Below, one piece after another: positions 16,539 to 24,793 of a DNA stretch of 64,000 nucleotides. The position numbers were made by a program, and so were the translations under genes. A model generated the notes under the pieces. The model searched no databases. It saw nothing but the letters and a program-made list of their open reading frames with translations, and was not told the DNA's origin. Location of the stretch: assembly GCF_037327425.1 (NCBI RefSeq), contig NZ_CP147846.1, forward strand, positions 310,001 through 374,000. The letters run 5' to 3'. The DNA is from Rhodococcus sovatensis (GTDB taxonomy: Bacteria > Actinomycetota > Actinomycetes > Mycobacteriales > Mycobacteriaceae). Numbering within the stretch: position 1 is the stretch's first letter; every line of letters begins with the position of its first letter.

Positions 16539-17735
16539 ATGTCTCTACCACTGAACGGCGTTCGCGTACTCGAGCTCGGAAACTACATCGCCGCGCCGAC
16601 GGCTGCGCGCATGCTGGCAGATTTCGGCGCCGAGGTCATCAAGGTCGAGCGTCCGGAAACCGGGGACGAGCTCCGAAACTGGCGGCTCTATTCCGGAACC
16701 ACCTCGATGTTGTACCGGACGATCAACCGAAACAAGAAGTCCATCGTCCTCGACCTCCGTACCGAGCAGGGACGCCAGGACGTCATCGATCTGGCCGCGC
16801 AGTGCGACATCGTCCTCGAGAATTTCCGGCCGGGGACCCTCGAGAAGTGGGGTCTCTCGCCCGAGGTTCTCAGTGCGAAGAACCCCGACTTGATCATCAC
16901 GCGCATCTCCGCGTTCGGCCAGACCGGCCCGATGTCGGAACGTCCCGGTTTCGCGGCCGTGGCCGAGTCGTACGGGGGCTTCCGTAATCTCGTCGGCGAT
17001 CCAGATCGACCGCCGGTGCGCGTCGGGGTCTCCATCGGCGATTCGATTGCCGGGTTGTACGCCGCATTCGGTTGCGTGATGGCACTTTTCCAACGCCAGA
17101 CCTCGACGGCGACGCTGTCGCTCGAACAACGGTCGATCGACGTCGCGCTGAACGAATCGATTCTGTCGATGATGGAATCGCTCATCCCCGACTATCTGGC
17201 GTACGGCGTCGAGCGGATGCGTACCGGCGGACGAATGGAAGGAATTGCGCCGTCGAACGCTTACCTCTGCAACGACGGACACTCCGTGGTGATCGCAGGC
17301 AACGGTGATGCAATTTTCCAGCGCTACATGGAGACGATCGAACGTCCGGATCTCGGAGCCGATCCCGAACTCGCGAGCAACGCCGGTCGGTGGAACCGTC
17401 GCGAGGAACTCGATGCCGCGATCAGCGCCTGGACCGGAATGCGCACCCGAGAGACGGTATTGGAGGTGCTCGACGCGGCAGGCGTGCCGTCCGGACCCAT
17501 CTACACCGCAGCCGACATCGTCGCCGACGAGCAGTACGCGTCCAGGGACATGATCCAGCACTTCCCGGTGGACACGGGCGGCGACGAGCCTGCCGATGTG
17601 GGCTTCGTCGGCATCGTGCCCGTCATCGGTGGCAAGTCGATTCCGATTCGCTCGGTGGGTCCCGATCTCGGCGAACACACAGCGGAAGTGCTGAAGAACT
17701 TGTTGGGTAGGACCGACGAAGAGATGGTGCCCTGA
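16539..17735 (+). CDS. CaiB/BaiF-type (class III) CoA-transferase
   Basis: This 398-residue enzyme belongs to the CaiB/BaiF family, which moves CoA between carboxylic acids. Typical marks are LNGVRVLELGNYIAAPTAARMLADFGAEVIKVERP at the N-terminus, ENFRPGTLEKWGLSPE, and Asp168 in SIGDSIAGLY at the position of the catalytic Asp. The ATG at 16539 gives the usual length and begins the conserved MSLPLNGVRVLE. It leads an operon with an HMG-CoA-lyase-like gene (stop/start overlap at 17735) and a hydroxyacid dehydrogenase. It probably activates an organic acid as its CoA ester for cleavage by the lyase; the acid is unknown. Confidence 0.92.
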   Translation: MSLPLNGVRVLELGNYIAAPTAARMLADFGAEVIKVERPETGDELRNWRLYSGTTSMLYRTINRNKKSIVLDLRTEQGRQDVIDLAAQCDIVLENFRPGTLEKWGLSPEVLSAKNPDLIITRISAFGQTGPMSERPGFAAVAESYGGFRNLVGDPDRPPVRVGVSIGDSIAGLYAAFGCVMALFQRQTSTATLSLEQRSIDVALNESILSMMESLIPDYLAYGVERMRTGGRMEGIAPSNAYLCNDGHSVVIAGNGDAIFQRYMETIERPDLGADPELASNAGRWNRREELDAAISAWTGMRTRETVLEVLDAAGVPSGPIYTAADIVADEQYASRDMIQHFPVDTGGDEPADVGFVGIVPVIGGKSIPIRSVGPDLGEHTAEVLKNLLGRTDEEMVP

Positions 17736-18658
17736 TGTACGAATTCGAACCGCAGGCTCAGTTGCGCGATGTCACGTTGCGCGACGGATTGCAACTGACC
17801 GGCAAGCTGCTCGACGTCGACCGCAAGCTCGACGTGGCCCGCAGTCTCCTGCAGGCGGGTGTGCCCGCACTCGAGATCGGATCGATGGCACGGGGAGATC
17901 TGGTGCCGCCCATGGCCAACACCCTCGACGTCATCGCCGAACTCACTGCGGAGGAACTCGAGCGCTGTTGGGTGTGGGTCGCCACCCCACGGCACGTCGA
18001 GAAGGCCGCTGCGGCCGGGGCGCGAAACTTCCAGTACTGCTTCTCGGCCTCCGATGCGCACAACGAGGCGAACATCGGGCGCACCACCGAAGTTTCTCTG
18101 GCAGCAATGCCCGATGCCGTGGACATCGCTCGCTCGGTCGGTGGGCAGATCGAGTTGTGCATCGCGACGTCGTTCACGTGCCCGTTCGAAGGTCACGTTC
18201 CACCAGATCGGGTGCTGGCCATTGCGAACGACGAACGCGCCGCGGGTGCGACGGACATCGTCATCTGCGACACCCTCGGTCAGGCCGTGCCCACGCAGGT
18301 GTCGTCTCTGGTAGCGCGGGTCGCAGCAGAATCGCCGAGCCGTCGCATCGTGTTCCACGGCCACGACACCTGGGGCCTCGGTGTCGCGAACACACTCGCC
18401 GCGATCAGTGCAGGCGCAACGATGGTCGACGGCTCCCTCGGCGGTCTCGGTGGCTGCCCCTTTGCGCCGGGAGCGAGCGGCAACACCTCGAGCGAGGACA
18501 TCCTGTTCGCCACGAGGCCCGAATGGTTCACCCCGGATACGCTGGCGGGCATGGTCGAGATCTCCGAGAAACTCCTCGCCGAGCTGGGCGAACCCATGCG
18601 CTCCAAAACCGTGCAGGGAGCGCGATCGACTGCCGAAGCGTTCGAGTGGGTCATATGA
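17735..18658 (+). CDS. HMG-CoA lyase-like protein
   Basis: This 307-residue protein belongs to the HMGL-like aldolase family (TIM barrel). The start LRDVTLRDGLQL, the metal-binding HGHDTWGLGVAN and the loop GGLGGCPFAPGASGN with its cysteine are all as in hydroxymethylglutaryl-CoA lyases. The reaction is retro-aldol cleavage of a 3-hydroxyacyl-CoA, giving acetyl-CoA and a keto acid in the classic case. It lies between a class III CoA-transferase and a D-2-hydroxyacid dehydrogenase, with overlaps at both ends. The true substrate may differ from HMG-CoA. Confidence 0.9.
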   Translation: MYEFEPQAQLRDVTLRDGLQLTGKLLDVDRKLDVARSLLQAGVPALEIGSMARGDLVPPMANTLDVIAELTAEELERCWVWVATPRHVEKAAAAGARNFQYCFSASDAHNEANIGRTTEVSLAAMPDAVDIARSVGGQIELCIATSFTCPFEGHVPPDRVLAIANDERAAGATDIVICDTLGQAVPTQVSSLVARVAAESPSRRIVFHGHDTWGLGVANTLAAISAGATMVDGSLGGLGGCPFAPGASGNTSSEDILFATRPEWFTPDTLAGMVEISEKLLAELGEPMRSKTVQGARSTAEAFEWVI

Positions 18659-19623
18659 GCAAGATCCTCGTCACGACGCCGATTCCAGCCCCGGGCATGG
18701 AGATCCTTGCCGCTGCGGGGGAGGTCGAGGTCCTCGAACTCGACTACGACCGACTGGCCGAGCGATGTGCGTCGGGGGAGTACTCGGTCGTCGTGTCCCA
18801 GTTGCGTGATCGCTTCGATGCGGCGCTGCTCGGATCGGCCCGCATCACTGGAATCTCCAACTATGCAGTCGGATTCGACAACATCGACATCGACGCGGCA
18901 ACTGCGCGCGGCATCACCGTCGCGAACACCCCGGGCGTGCTGACTAGTTCGACGGCCGACATCGCGATGCTGTTGATTCTGTCCACCGCGCGGCGTGTGA
19001 TCGAGGCCGACCACTTCGTCCGGTCCGGTGCATTCACAGGCTGGGAACCGGAACTACTACTCGGCAGTGACGTGTCGGGGCAGGTGCTCGGTCTGGCCGG
19101 TTTCGGACGCATTGCACGGGCGACGGCTCGGCGAGCGCTCGGTTTCGGGATGACCGTCAAGTTCTGCCCTCGCCCACCTTCGGATCGCGAGGTGACCGAG
19201 TCCGAGCTCGGCGAGTTCGTCGGTCGTGTCGAACATGTGTCCTGGGACGAGCTCGTGACCACGAGTGACTTTCTGTCGCTGCATGTTCCGCTCAGCGAAT
19301 CCACCCGCCACCTCGTCGATGCAGAGGTTCTGTGGGCGATGAAGAATTCCGCGATCCTGATCAACACGGCACGTGGTCCCATCGTCGACGAGGCGGAGTT
19401 GGTGCGTGCGCTTCGTGAACGAGTGATTGCCGGCGCCGGCCTCGACGTCTACGAGGAGGAGCCGGCCCTCACTCCCGGCTTGGCAGGGCTGCCGAACACT
19501 GTGCTTCTCCCTCATGTCGGCAGTGCCACGGTGTCGGTGCGGTCGGAGATGGCACGTTTGTGCGCCGAGAACGCGGCCGCGATGGCGAACGGCGCGGTTC
19601 CGCCGCACCCGGTCGATCCGTGA
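18655..19623 (+). CDS. D-2-hydroxyacid dehydrogenase (glyoxylate/hydroxypyruvate reductase-like)
   Basis: This 322-residue NAD(P)-dependent enzyme interconverts 2-keto acids and D-2-hydroxy acids. The nucleotide loop GLAGFGRIARATARRALGFG and the catalytic triad are visible: Arg in NTARGPIVDE, Glu in LDVYEEEP, and His in LLPHVGSAT. Its ATG overlaps the stop of the lyase gene (ATGA), so it should act in the same pathway. It could reduce or oxidise a keto acid or hydroxy acid formed by the lyase step. Which one cannot be told from sequence alone. Confidence 0.92.
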   Translation: MSKILVTTPIPAPGMEILAAAGEVEVLELDYDRLAERCASGEYSVVVSQLRDRFDAALLGSARITGISNYAVGFDNIDIDAATARGITVANTPGVLTSSTADIAMLLILSTARRVIEADHFVRSGAFTGWEPELLLGSDVSGQVLGLAGFGRIARATARRALGFGMTVKFCPRPPSDREVTESELGEFVGRVEHVSWDELVTTSDFLSLHVPLSESTRHLVDAEVLWAMKNSAILINTARGPIVDEAELVRALRERVIAGAGLDVYEEEPALTPGLAGLPNTVLLPHVGSATVSVRSEMARLCAENAAAMANGAVPPHPVDP

Positions 19624-19628
19624 GCTCG

Positions 19629-21065
19629 CTATGCCCGTCGAGATTCCAGTAGCCGCAGCCAGACTTCGCTGACCGTCGGATACGACGGCACGGCATGCCA
19701 CAGATCTTCGAGTGTCACCTTGCCGACGATCGCTATCGTGGCCGCGTGCACCAACTCGTCCACGCCCGGTCCGACGAAGGTGGCGCCGATGATGGTGTCC
19801 GACGCGGTGTCGACGACCAGCTGCGCGTGGCCCGAGAAGTTGTCCTGCTGCAGTGAGGAACCTGCCACTGCGATGTCGACTCCGAGAATCTCCACCTCGA
19901 TCCCGGCGTCGCGTGCGAGCTTCTCGGTCTGCCCGACCGACGCGACCTGCAGTGGCGTGAACACCACCTGCGGGACCTGACCGTGGTCGGCGCTTGCAGT
20001 GAACCGCTTGCCGTTCAGCGGTTTTCCGTCGGCGCGAGCCGCAATCACGTCACCGGCGACGCGGCCCTGATACTTGCCCATGTGAGTCAGTGGCGATCGG
20101 CCGTTGACATCGCCCGTCGCATACAGCCACGGCACTCCCCGCACCTGGAGATGGTCGTCGGTCTCGACGTATCCGCGGTCGTCGAGTCCGACGGTCGACA
20201 ATCCGAGATCGGAGCTCGCCGGTGTGCGACCCGCAGCAACGAGTATCTCGTCGACCGTGATGCTCTGTCCGTCCACGGTCAGCTCGGCCGGGCCGCCGTG
20301 AATTCTGCCGATGCCGGTGTCCTTCGCGTCCGGCCTCGACACCGCGGTCAGATCGGCGTCGAACAGGATTCTCGCGCCGCGGCTTCGCAATGCCTCGGCG
20401 ACGAGGTCGCTCGCAAACGGTTCACCACTGGCGAGCAGTCGCGATCCTCTGACGATCATCGTCACCTCGGCGCCGAACGCAAGTAGCCATGTAGCGGCCT
20501 CCGATGCGACGACGCCGCCACCGATGACGGCCACTCTGGCCGGCACCTCGTGAATGTTGGTGGCATCGCGGGAGATCCACGGTAGCGCCTCGCGTAGGCC
20601 GGGGGTCTTCGGTACCGATGCTGTCGTTCCGGTGGCAAGTACCACCGCGTGCCGTGCCGTCAGGGTGCGACCGTCGACGTCGACGGTCTTCTCGCCGCTG
20701 ATTCGCCCGTGGCCGCGGACAACCGAAATTCCAGCCGACTCGGCCCACGTCACCTGGGATGAATCGTCGAGCGAATGAGTGAACGACTCCCGACGTGCCA
20801 GGACGGCATCGACATCGAGAGTCTTGTCGCCGAGAAGTTCCTTCACACCCGGCATGTGTCGTGCGATATCGAGGACATCGCCTGGCCTGAGCAGCGCTTT
20901 GCTCGGCATGCATGCCCAGTACGAGCACTCGCCGCCGACGAGTTCGTGTTCGACGATCACGGCGGTGCGGTCGCTCCCGGCGATCGCATAGCTGGCAGCG
21001 TTCTCACCGACGGGGCCTCCGCCGATGACGATGACGTCGAATTCGTCCATACTCTGCTCGGTCAT
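19629..21065 (-). CDS. FAD-dependent pyridine nucleotide-disulfide oxidoreductase
   Basis: This 478-residue flavoprotein belongs to the group that includes lipoamide dehydrogenase and mercuric reductase. FAD binds at VIVIGGGPVGENAA, NAD(P) at VAVIGGGVVASEAA, and the redox disulfide is Cys47/Cys52 in GGECSYWACMPSK. The dimer-interface motif, normally HPTxSE, reads YPTVSE (Tyr462-Glu467), so the usual acid/base His is replaced by Tyr. The substrate is therefore open. It is convergent with the hydroxyacid dehydrogenase operon, five bases apart, and divergent from an SDR gene. Confidence 0.88.
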   Translation of the reverse strand: MTEQSMDEFDVIVIGGGPVGENAASYAIAGSDRTAVIVEHELVGGECSYWACMPSKALLRPGDVLDIARHMPGVKELLGDKTLDVDAVLARRESFTHSLDDSSQVTWAESAGISVVRGHGRISGEKTVDVDGRTLTARHAVVLATGTTASVPKTPGLREALPWISRDATNIHEVPARVAVIGGGVVASEAATWLLAFGAEVTMIVRGSRLLASGEPFASDLVAEALRSRGARILFDADLTAVSRPDAKDTGIGRIHGGPAELTVDGQSITVDEILVAAGRTPASSDLGLSTVGLDDRGYVETDDHLQVRGVPWLYATGDVNGRSPLTHMGKYQGRVAGDVIAARADGKPLNGKRFTASADHGQVPQVVFTPLQVASVGQTEKLARDAGIEVEILGVDIAVAGSSLQQDNFSGHAQLVVDTASDTIIGATFVGPGVDELVHAATIAIVGKVTLEDLWHAVPSYPTVSEVWLRLLESRRA

Positions 21066-21094
21066 CTCTCCAGGGTGACATAGGGTCCAATGCC

Positions 21095-21853
21095 ATGGGC
21101 GAGAGACGGAACAAGATTCTGATCACCGGCGCGAGTTCGGGCCTCGGCGAGGAGATGGCCAGGCGGTTTGCGGCGAAAGGGAAGGCCCTTGCGCTGTGCT
21201 CACGGCGGCTCGACCGGCTCGAAGCACTGCGGGACGAGCTGATCATCGCCAACCCGGGAGTCACGGTGGCGATCCGGGCGCTCGACGTCAACGATCACGA
21301 TGCTGTGGTCAGGGTCTTCGGTGAACTCCATGACGAACTCGGGGGCCTCGATCGTGTCGTCGTCAACGCAGGCATCGGCAAGGGCGCCAAGATCGGCAGT
21401 GGACGAGCAGATGCCAATCTGGCCACCGCGCGGACAAACTTCATCGGAGCGCTGTCCCAAGCAGAAGCTGCACTCGAGATCTTCCGCGCTCAGAAGTACG
21501 GCCACCTCGTGCTCGTGTCCTCGATCAGCGCCGACCGAGGCCTGCCGGGCCCAAAAGCCGTCTACTCGGCCAGCAAGGCCGGCGTCGCGGCACTGGGCGA
21601 GGCGCTCGCCAGTGAACTCGCGAAGACCGACATCGTCGTCACGACGCTGCTGCCTGGCTACATCGCCACCGACATGTCGGCGAAGGCCGGAGACAACAAG
21701 TTGATGACGGCCAGCCTCGACGAAGGCGTGTCGGCCATGGTCGCCGCGATCGAGAAGGAACCGCGCCGCGCGGCACTGCCCGGCCTGAAGTGGCGGGGTA
21801 TCGACGCTGCGTTGCGTTTCCTCCCGAACGAGCTTACCGACCGAATGGTCTGA
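21095..21853 (+). CDS. Short-chain dehydrogenase/reductase
   Basis: This 252-residue protein is a classical SDR. The cofactor loop is TGASSGLGEEMA (residues 11-22). The active site comprises Ser in LVSSIS, Tyr and Lys in YSASK, and the stretch LLPGYIATDM. The arginine-rich CSRRLDRLE after the second strand suggests NADPH. The gene is divergent from the flavoprotein gene and convergent with a DUF2630 gene. The substrate is not visible. Confidence 0.9.
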   Translation: MGERRNKILITGASSGLGEEMARRFAAKGKALALCSRRLDRLEALRDELIIANPGVTVAIRALDVNDHDAVVRVFGELHDELGGLDRVVVNAGIGKGAKIGSGRADANLATARTNFIGALSQAEAALEIFRAQKYGHLVLVSSISADRGLPGPKAVYSASKAGVAALGEALASELAKTDIVVTTLLPGYIATDMSAKAGDNKLMTASLDEGVSAMVAAIEKEPRRAALPGLKWRGIDAALRFLPNELTDRMV

Positions 21854-21859
21854 GACACA

Positions 21860-22105
21860 CTACTGCAGGTAGTGCTCGACCTGCTCGACGCTGTTGACTT
21901 CGGCGTCGTCCGGGTTCAGGCCGCGGTCGAGGCGCGCTCTGCGTTGACGAAGAAGGTCCCAGCACTGGTCGAGGGCATGCTCGATCGAGGCCAACTGGGC
22001 CTTCTCGTCGGTGGGATCGATCTCGCCTGCCTCGGTCAGCGACCGCAGCTTGTGCTCGGTTGCGACCAGCTGCTCGATCTTGCTGTAGATATCGTGCTCG
22101 CTCAT
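21860..22105 (-). CDS. DUF2630 family protein
   Basis: This 81-residue acidic protein has the layout of the actinobacterial DUF2630 family. It is helical, with a start MSEHDIYSKIEQLVATEHKLR and the conserved RRARLDRGLNPDDAEVNS. No catalytic motif is seen. Its function is unknown in the family. It is a single-gene unit convergent with the SDR gene. Confidence 0.8.
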   Translation of the reverse strand: MSEHDIYSKIEQLVATEHKLRSLTEAGEIDPTDEKAQLASIEHALDQCWDLLRQRRARLDRGLNPDDAEVNSVEQVEHYLQ

Positions 22106-22144
22106 GCATCCACGGTAGCCCTTTCCCGACGTACCGCATCCCTG

Positions 22145-23353
22145 CTACCACGACTTGTGGGGCAACCCCCGGCGCGTGAGCACTGCGGCTGCACGGTCGG
22201 TGAGTATCGGGACGAACCGGTTCTCGGTCCCGACGAGGGAGAGCGTCGATGTCGATCCCATCGTCGAGATGTATGCGGACAGGACCGTCTTGGTGCGCGA
22301 TCGACCGGCGTTCGGGTGGATTGCTCGGGTCGCGACGGTGGTGGCCCGATGTCCAGAGATCGACGCGATCGACTCTGGGAGTGCTCCGATGTTCGAACAC
22401 AACACGCGCGCAGTTCCGAGCGACGACGTCATCGTCGCGGCCCTGGCGTCGGACATCAGTTGGACCGCCTCGGCCGGGAAGCCGCTCGGCGCGTTCGCAG
22501 GGGTCGCGATAGCGGCCTTGGTTGCACGTTTGATGTCCGCGAGGGTGTCGGTGCCGGACACGCTGACGGTGGCCATACCGATTCGGTTGGTGCCGCGTGC
22601 ATTCGACCGAAAAGGCACGTTGACGCTGATGGGCTCTCGTTCCCCGAGGGAGGCGGCGATCTCGGCGACCAGCGAAATGAACGCCGTGTTGGACAGATTC
22701 GCCTCGATGTCGAAAATGGCGGTACTGGGGTGTACGTCGTGAAATTCGACGGTCTTTCTCGAGCGAACGTATCCGGTCAGCTCGCGCCGGGAGTCTCGGC
22801 TGAGCACAAGACTCGCGGATGCCCGCACCGAACCCGCAGCAACCCGCGCGGCGAGCGAGACCGCGTCGCCGAGATCCGAGCTTCGACGCACGCGAAACTC
22901 CGGCGCACTCCCCTCGAATGCCCTCCCCGCCGCCGCGATGAGACCCGCTGCGTCTGCCAGGGTGTGCGAGCAGACCAGTGACATCACGGTCCCACCCGTC
23001 TCGACCGCTGCCACCGACATCCGCCAGCCCGGTCCGAACTCTGGATCGAGCTCGATGTCTCCTTGCGCGTCCGCCCAGCTCAGCACCTTGTCTTCGCTCA
23101 GTGGTTCGGCATCGTAGCGAAGTGGGTGTGACTCGGTGGAGCGAGTCCAGCGTCGTCGCGCACCGGGAACACGAGGACTGACGATCTTTCGGCCGAGCTG
23201 ACCCGATGCCAGATTGGCATGCACCGCAGCGAAATCCACTCGGTCGACGCGTTCGTCGCTGCGCCAGATGCCCTGAAGGACGATGGGCAGTCCAAACCCC
23301 CGGTGTGTTCTCAAGAAGATATCGTCGATGACGGACAGGCGATCTCGCCTCAC
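22145..23353 (-). CDS. Acyltransferase-like protein of the condensation/WS-DGAT fold
   Basis: This 402-residue protein is not firmly recognised. It begins RLSVIDDIFLRTH, and it has SLVCSHTLADAAG (His130, Asp134), which matches the HxxxD active-site pattern of WS/DGAT, PapA and NRPS condensation-type acyltransferases. The later segment SVNVPFRSNARGTNRIG fits the same fold. The first His of the usual HH pair is Ser. The GTG at 23353 overlaps the stop of the upstream enoyl-CoA hydratase gene (GTGA), which fixes the start. A role in acyl transfer from CoA esters is inferred from fold and neighbours. Confidence 0.5.
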   Translation of the reverse strand: MRRDRLSVIDDIFLRTHRGFGLPIVLQGIWRSDERVDRVDFAAVHANLASGQLGRKIVSPRVPGARRRWTRSTESHPLRYDAEPLSEDKVLSWADAQGDIELDPEFGPGWRMSVAAVETGGTVMSLVCSHTLADAAGLIAAAGRAFEGSAPEFRVRRSSDLGDAVSLAARVAAGSVRASASLVLSRDSRRELTGYVRSRKTVEFHDVHPSTAIFDIEANLSNTAFISLVAEIAASLGEREPISVNVPFRSNARGTNRIGMATVSVSGTDTLADIKRATKAAIATPANAPSGFPAEAVQLMSDARAATMTSSLGTARVLCSNIGALPESIASISGHRATTVATRAIHPNAGRSRTKTVLSAYISTMGSTSTLSLVGTENRFVPILTDRAAAVLTRRGLPHKSW

Positions 23354-24126
23354 GGCGTGTGTCTCGAGTGGCTGGCGCCGTGCCTGCCCGCGCCCGAGGC
23401 GAATTGCTGCGCACCTCCGATTGCATCGGCGGACATCGAGATCGCGCCGTGCCGAAACTCGTTGGAGATAGCGGCTTCCAATTCCAGACCGTCCTGCTCG
23501 AGCAGCGACAGGCGATCCTCGCGCATGCACGTCTGCGGTAGAAGTGCCAGATCGGCTGCGAGTGCCTCCGCAGCGGCGCGCGCGCCACCGACTTCGACGA
23601 CGCGGTTGGCCAGGCCGATGGCAAGAGCTTCGTCGGCGTCGACTGCACGGCCGGTGAGAATCAGATCCATCGCTCGCGACGTACCGATCAACCGTGGCAA
23701 CCGCACTGTTCCACCGTCGATCAGCGGGACGCCCCATCGCCGACAGAAGACGCCCAACGTGCTGTCTTTCTCGATGATTCGAAGGTCGCACCACAGGGCA
23801 AGTTCGAGGCCGCCCGCGACGGCATAGCCGGAGACCGCAGCGATGACGGGCTTGGACAGCTGCATCCTCGTCGGCCCCATCGGACCGTCGCCATGTTCGG
23901 TCGCGTGGTTGGAGCGTTCCGTTCCGAGTGCTTTGAGATCGGCGCCGGAGCAGAAGGTTCCACCTTCGCCCCACAGCACCGCGACGGCGGCATCGTCGTC
24001 GGCGTCGAACTCTTCGAACGCAGCGACCAGCTCGGCTGCCGTGGGGCCGTCGACGGCATTCCTCGATTCCGGTCGCGACAGGATGACGGTGGTGACGGGC
24101 CCCGAGCGTTCGATCCTCACTGGCAT
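23350..24126 (-). CDS. Enoyl-CoA hydratase/isomerase family protein
   Basis: This 258-residue crotonase-fold protein would hydrate or isomerise an acyl-CoA. Oxyanion-hole segments are visible in GGTFCSGADLKALG and PVIAAVSGYAVAGGLELALWCDLRI. The ATG at 24126 starts MPVRIERSGPVTTVILSRPESRNAVDG, typical of the family; longer frames run into the divergent promoter. It is followed without a gap by the acyltransferase-like gene and divergent from a TetR gene with a palindrome between them, so it is probably repressed by that TetR. Confidence 0.9.
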   Translation of the reverse strand: MPVRIERSGPVTTVILSRPESRNAVDGPTAAELVAAFEEFDADDDAAVAVLWGEGGTFCSGADLKALGTERSNHATEHGDGPMGPTRMQLSKPVIAAVSGYAVAGGLELALWCDLRIIEKDSTLGVFCRRWGVPLIDGGTVRLPRLIGTSRAMDLILTGRAVDADEALAIGLANRVVEVGGARAAAEALAADLALLPQTCMREDRLSLLEQDGLELEAAISNEFRHGAISMSADAIGGAQQFASGAGRHGASHSRHTP

Positions 24127-24154
24127 GGTCTCGACGGTACTCGAGGGGGCTTGT

Positions 24155-24179
24155 GTGAAGCAATGAATCAGTGCTTCAC
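24155..24179. promoter_or_regulatory. 25-bp palindromic operator between TetR and enoyl-CoA hydratase genes
   Basis: GTGAAGCA (24155-24162) and TGCTTCAC (24172-24179) are exact complements, and the nine central bases also contain TGA-a-TCA. The whole 25 bases form a palindrome broken only at the centre and two symmetric positions. It lies 9 bases from the TetR start and 29 bases from the hydratase start, the expected place of a shared TetR operator. Confidence 0.8.
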
Positions 24180-24187
24180 TTCTTGCC

Positions 24188-24793
24188 ATGCCGTACCGCC
24201 GCACGACGGCCGTGCAAGCTCGACTCGATGCCGGACGCGACAAACTCTTCGCTTCGGCGATCGATGTGCTGTCCGAACAGGGCTATCGCGGGCTGTCTAT
24301 TGCATCCGTCGCCGCGGCTGCCGGGGTCTCCGCCGGTAGTGTCTACACCCACTTCGAGAGCAAGTCCGACCTGGTCGTCGCGATATTCCGCGAGGTATGC
24401 GGGCGCGAGGTCCGTGCCGTCGCCGACGCCTGCTCGTCCGGCGATGTTGCCCAGCGGGTCACCTCGATCGTCGAGACGTTCGCCGGGCGCGCCATGAAGA
24501 ACCGCACCATGGCGTACGCACTGTTGGCAGAGCCTGTCGATCCTGCCGTCGACGCCGAACGGCTCGTGTTCCGGCGCAGTTTCACGGCTGCGATCGCCGG
24601 AGCGATCGCCGCCGGCGTCGCCTCGGGTGAGATTCCAGCGCAGAACGTGGACCTCGCGGCAGCAGGACTCGTCGGGGCGGTGGGGGAGGTCCTCGTCGGT
24701 CCGCTGCGTCCAGACCGTGCCCCCGGAGACGATGCCGACGTCGTTCCCGATCTCGTTGCCTTCGCCCTTCGTTCACTAGGAGCCACGTCATGA
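24188..24793 (+). CDS. TetR-family transcriptional regulator
   Basis: This 201-residue protein has the N-terminal TetR helix-turn-helix (LSIASVAAAAGVSAGSVYTHFESKSDLV at about residues 36-63). The C-terminal ligand domain is variable as usual. It is divergent from an enoyl-CoA hydratase gene and overlaps the following acyl-CoA dehydrogenase gene (ATGA). A long palindrome lies in front of it. It most likely represses both units and releases them on binding an acyl-CoA; this is inference from arrangement. Confidence 0.92.
   Translation: MPYRRTTAVQARLDAGRDKLFASAIDVLSEQGYRGLSIASVAAAAGVSAGSVYTHFESKSDLVVAIFREVCGREVRAVADACSSGDVAQRVTSIVETFAGRAMKNRTMAYALLAEPVDPAVDAERLVFRRSFTAAIAGAIAAGVASGEIPAQNVDLAAAGLVGAVGEVLVGPLRPDRAPGDDADVVPDLVAFALRSLGATS

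Noticed and set aside
22145..24163. Single long minus-strand frame of 672 codons
   Set aside because: Only the 3' 402 codons look like a protein. The rest is a shadow of the enoyl-CoA hydratase gene in another frame, and the GTGA overlap at 23350-23353 gives a better start.
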